DNA of 64,000 nucleotides. Origin: Bog-950 sp964631835 (lineage in GTDB: Bacteria; Bacteroidota; Bacteroidia; Chitinophagales; LD1). Location of the stretch: contig CAZWAD010000003.1 of assembly GCA_964631835.1 (NCBI GenBank), positions 62,001-126,000 of the forward strand, in the 5' to 3' direction. Each line of letters starts with the position of its first letter. Positions within the stretch are counted from its first letter, which is position 1. Positions 61,708 through 64,000 of this stretch are shown piece by piece. The position numbers were made by a program, and so were the translations under genes. The notes under the pieces are model-generated. The model saw only the letters and a program-made list of their open reading frames with translations, was not told where the DNA came from and ran no database searches.

Positions 61708-62556
61708 CTAATAGTCTCCCAGTGTTTCCTCCATTTGACCGAGAGCCTGCGCCAGCTGTGTATCGTTAGGCGCTACTCCGTGCCACTTATGTCCTGCGCT
61801 TTGCATAAAGTCAACCCCGTAGCCCATTACGGTGTGCATGAGGATGAAGACCGGTTTCCCTTTTCCTGTTCTTGATTTTGCTTCTTTCAGGGTTGAGATA
61901 ACTGCTTCAAGATTGTTCCCGTCTTTCAATTCAATTACGTCCCATCCGAATGCTTCAACTTTTACTTTCAAATTGCGGTGGCTCAAAATGTCTTCCATCG
62001 CCCCATCAATCTGTGCGTTGTTATAATCAATGGTTGAAATCAGATTATCTATTTTGTTATGAGGCGCAAACATCAGTGCCTCCCAAATCTGTCCTTCCTG
62101 AAACTCTCCGTCACCGTGAAGTGAATAAACGATCGAAGAATCTTTGTTTAATTTTTTTGTGAGGGCAGCGCCAATCGCCATACTCATTCCCTGTCCGAGC
62201 GAACCTGAAGCAGCGCGCACACCGGGAATATGCTCATGAGTTGCAGGATGTCCTTGTAAACGTGAGTTGATTTTGCGGAAGGTGCTTAATTCTTTTTTGT
62301 CAAAATATCCGGCATGAGCCAGCACACTATACCACACCGGGCTGATGTGCCCGTTGCTCAAAAAGAAAACATCTTCACCGATTGCGTCCATAGAAAAATT
62401 TTTGTTGTGCTTCATCACCTCAAAGTACAAGGCAACAAAAAATTCGGTGCAACCGAGTGAGCCACCGGGGTGACCGGAGTTTACTGCGTGAACCATTCTT
62501 ACAATATCTCTCCGAACCTGTGAACAGATTTTCTTTAATTCTTCAATGGTAGCCAT
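61708..62556 (-). CDS. Transketolase N-terminal half (TPP-binding domain)
   Basis: A 282-aa thiamine-pyrophosphate-binding half: VRMVHAVNSGHPGGSLG at the N-terminus, SNGHISPVWYSVL, ASGSLGQGMSMAIG and the metal/TPP motif HGDGEFQEGQIWEALM with NNAQIDG. The start at 62556 (MATIEELKKICSQ) is preferred to 62562. It must pair with the C-terminal half at 56137. In many bacteria the two half-genes are adjacent; here two VWA genes and a sulfatase lie between them. Confidence 0.94.
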   Translation of the reverse strand: MATIEELKKICSQVRRDIVRMVHAVNSGHPGGSLGCTEFFVALYFEVMKHNKNFSMDAIGEDVFFLSNGHISPVWYSVLAHAGYFDKKELSTFRKINSRLQGHPATHEHIPGVRAASGSLGQGMSMAIGAALTKKLNKDSSIVYSLHGDGEFQEGQIWEALMFAPHNKIDNLISTIDYNNAQIDGAMEDILSHRNLKVKVEAFGWDVIELKDGNNLEAVISTLKEAKSRTGKGKPVFILMHTVMGYGVDFMQSAGHKWHGVAPNDTQLAQALGQMEETLGDY

Positions 62557-62632
62557 GCGCAATATTTTCGGCTAAAATATACGCATGGCTTTACTCACCC
62601 TAAAAAGTTTTTAACGGGCGTGGGAAAGGTTA

Positions 62633-63310
62633 CTATTTATACTTACTCTGCTTGAGCAGGTTAACTCTGAAGCCCAGGTCAGCGCCTAAGAAGTGCTTGT
62701 ATTGCCGCCAGTCTTTGCTGATTTTATCCTGCATGCTGAACAGATAATAGTTCGGGCTCAGGAAAATCACACAACGCCCGAATTTTACTTCCGCATTCAG
62801 TTCGGCTCCGATTGAGAAGCGGTTCTTCGTTACATTTCTAAGCTTTACAGCCTTATCTGTTTCGCTGTCGCGGTTGAATCCTGTAAATGTTCCTGCGGCA
62901 ATTCCCGGGGTAAGTGAAAAATGAGGACGATTTATTACAGCCAATTCTACCAGCGCATAATGTCCGAAGAATTGCGTTTGCGAACTGCTCAGGTAAGTAG
63001 CAAACTGCTCGCGATTCATTAATGGCTGCTGAGCAGGCGACTGATTAATGGGTGCCGAAAAATTATAAAGGAATTGATAGCCCACTCTTAACCGCTTATA
63101 GCCAAACAACAATTCACCTTTAGCTTGTGCCGACCACGCACTCCGGTCTTTGAATACCGCATCGCGCCCTTCGGCTGTCTTTAATCCTTTCAGTTGATTG
63201 TCCGACATCATTACACCGCCACCACCACGCGCACCCAGATATAATTTAACCTGGCTGAATGTCATTGCACTCACCAACAGAAATATGATAATTGAGATTG
63301 AACGTTTCAT
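62633..63310 (-). CDS. Small outer-membrane beta-barrel-like protein
   Basis: A 225-aa exported protein (signal SIIIFLLVSAMTFSQ) with alternating hydrophobic strands (VKLYLGARGGGGVMM, LLFGYKRLRVGYQFLYNF, HFSLTPGIAAGTF, FSIGAELNAEVKFGRCVIFL, LGADLGFRVNLL) that suggest an 8-stranded barrel of the porin/OmpW kind. I do not recognise a named family. It is 77 bp upstream of the transketolase N gene on the same strand, but probably unrelated. Confidence 0.65.
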   Translation of the reverse strand: MKRSISIIIFLLVSAMTFSQVKLYLGARGGGGVMMSDNQLKGLKTAEGRDAVFKDRSAWSAQAKGELLFGYKRLRVGYQFLYNFSAPINQSPAQQPLMNREQFATYLSSSQTQFFGHYALVELAVINRPHFSLTPGIAAGTFTGFNRDSETDKAVKLRNVTKNRFSIGAELNAEVKFGRCVIFLSPNYYLFSMQDKISKDWRQYKHFLGADLGFRVNLLKQSKYK

Positions 63311-63751
63311 AAGAATAAATTTTAGGTAGTTTCTTTTTCATACGCCAACATTTATATAAATACTTCTCATCCATATTCATACAACGCTGCCTGTTTTGCT
63401 TTTATTGCCTGTAAAACCCCCAATTTTGAAATTCCGGGGTTTCCAGTCCTGAACTAGGGGAGGCGGAAAAAGTCTGTTTTCGATGGATTTAACACAAAAG
63501 CACTTGTACATGTGACACTAAGAAACTTACAGTGGATACTTACAAGAAAACATGGGGTGCTAAATCAATACAGAGTTTGGTATGTTCAAAAGGATTTACT
63601 CCTTACTTTGTTGGTTCTCTGAAATGATAAGTTTAAATCCTTTAGTCCGCGAAACCTGGGCTTTGCGTTTTTTCTCACGGGTTGGGGTTTTCACTTCCTG
63701 AATTTTTTCCCTCACCTTCTTATTCAGTATAATACCCTGGTAACTTTAAAC
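63311..63751. other. Gene-poor stretch with a possible small ORF
   Basis: 441 bp with little structure. It holds a 7-bp inverted repeat (AAACCCC 63414-63420, GGGGTTT 63436-63442) and, near the right end, a short minus-strand open frame (63596-63715). I see nothing else. Confidence 0.5.
63596..63715 (-). CDS. Possible small basic protein, 39 aa
   Basis: A short frame downstream of the TonB receptor stop. From GTG 63715 it would encode a Lys/Arg-rich peptide (REKIQEVKTPTREKKRKAQV, then KGFKLIISENQQSKE). A CTG at 63727 could extend it by four codons. No recognisable family or ribosome site. The composition is protein-like, but length and start make it uncertain. Confidence 0.25.
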   Translation of the reverse strand: MREKIQEVKTPTREKKRKAQVSRTKGFKLIISENQQSKE

Positions 63752-64000
63752 TCAGAACTTAACCCCGAGGCTGATGTACCAATTTCTGCCATCAGCCGGC
63801 AGAAGACCGGGGCCGGGATAACCGCCTGCCCTGCGCGTAGCATAATGTTCATCGGCAAGGTTAGTTACACCGCCACGCACATTTACATACTTGGTAATCT
63901 GGAGTGCGGCCGATAAATCCATTACAAAATAGGAAGGCAGCTTGCCGGTTTGAGCATTAGCCGTAGGAAGTTCGGTGTTTGATGCATCCGTATAAATTTC
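63752..64000 (-). CDS. TonB-dependent receptor, C-terminal fragment
   Basis: The last 82 codons of a gene that continues past the right edge; the frame is open to 64000. The sequence has the end of a FecA-like TonB receptor barrel: LPSYFVMDLSAALQITKYVN, VTNLADEHYATRR, a PGPGLLPADGRNWY plateau and a terminal aromatic strand (YISLGVKF). The start lies outside the window, so plug and ligand class cannot be judged. Iron-chelate uptake is common for this type. Confidence 0.88.
   Translation of the reverse strand, partial: EIYTDASNTELPTANAQTGKLPSYFVMDLSAALQITKYVNVRGGVTNLADEHYATRRAGGYPGPGLLPADGRNWYISLGVKF

Noticed and set aside
56137..62556. Transketolase halves as broken pseudogenes
   Set aside because: Both have full domain borders, intact catalytic motifs and proper starts, and the split form is normal in many bacteria.
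63414..63442. AAACCCC/GGGGTTT inverted repeat as terminator
   Set aside because: A 15-nt loop, no T-tract and no gene ending nearby on either strand.
1..64000. tRNA, rRNA, prophage or insertion sequence
   Set aside because: No cloverleaf with a GTTCGA-type T-loop, rRNA core, integrase or transposase was seen on either strand.

Overview
This is a chromosomal window from a member of the phylum Bacteroidota, probably from a draft or metagenome assembly because it carries a placeholder of exactly 100 Ns. The assignment rests on several signs. Type IX secretion (T9SS) C-terminal sorting domains end three proteins (2-391, 51074-52876, 52904-54340) and there is a PorV/PorQ-family protein. TonB-dependent receptors carry carboxypeptidase-regulatory N-termini. 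The primary sigma factor is short (289 aa). SprB repeats, a DUF5606 protein and a ribosomal protein THX are present. Several genes are preceded by -7 elements matching the Bacteroidota consensus TAnnTTTG. I saw no rRNA, tRNA, CRISPR array, transposase or prophage.

Layout. 1-7.4 kb: housekeeping genes (uvrB, DUF5606, pepA-pdxA, rsmA, a 2-hydroxyacid dehydrogenase). 7.5-17 kb: an outer-membrane/secretion cluster (large TonB receptor, a 1378-aa secreted protein, a PorV-like protein), broken by the N gap, which lies inside a 21-bp tandem repeat. 17-20 kb: greA, a HIT protein, a methyltransferase and a family 2 glycosyltransferase. 20-27 kb: a lipoprotein, a YkuK-type protein and two adjacent paralogous secreted proteins of unknown function whose C-termini look like clan CD (caspase-like) peptidases. 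27-32 kb: THX, HU, a second outer-membrane receptor and a beta-helix protein. 32-41 kb: glyA, a TPR protein, an A-type Fe-S carrier, methylmalonyl-CoA epimerase, a HAD phosphatase, rpoD, a hydrolase, a YhhN protein, a phasin-like protein and a UbiB-type kinase. 41.8-51 kb: acyl-CoA metabolism (acyl-CoA dehydrogenase fused to SCP2, stand-alone SCP2, fused IcmF mutase) plus a voltage-sensor-like membrane protein, a Na/Pi cotransporter and a SUMF1 protein. 51-56 kb: two T9SS cargo proteins and an ECF sigma / anti-sigma-like / CpxP-like cassette. 56-62.6 kb: the two halves of a split transketolase, separated by a VWA gene pair and a sulfatase. 62.6-64 kb: an outer-membrane protein and the C-terminus of a third TonB receptor.

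The least explained feature is a set of four intergenic tracts built on a strict 21-bp phase (about 11445-11701, 18138-18242, 32120-32560 and 41449-41763). Each has its own unit sequence. Two share in-phase words such as AGTTCAAC, and two share a CAACRGA core. One forms long hairpins every 42 bp, and one contains the assembly gap. They leave both strands open because 21 is a multiple of three, which creates spurious heptad-repeat ORFs. A second, unrelated layer of short AT-rich repeats (GATTTC-type and GTCTTGTGTC-type) occurs in frame inside interdomain linkers of three proteins. The other candidate novelty is the caspase-like paralogue pair at 21779-27002.

Metabolically, epimerase, IcmF, the acyl-CoA dehydrogenase and the SCP2 proteins suggest branched-chain or fatty acyl-CoA turnover. 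The receptors, T9SS cargo and PorV-like protein describe the outer surface.
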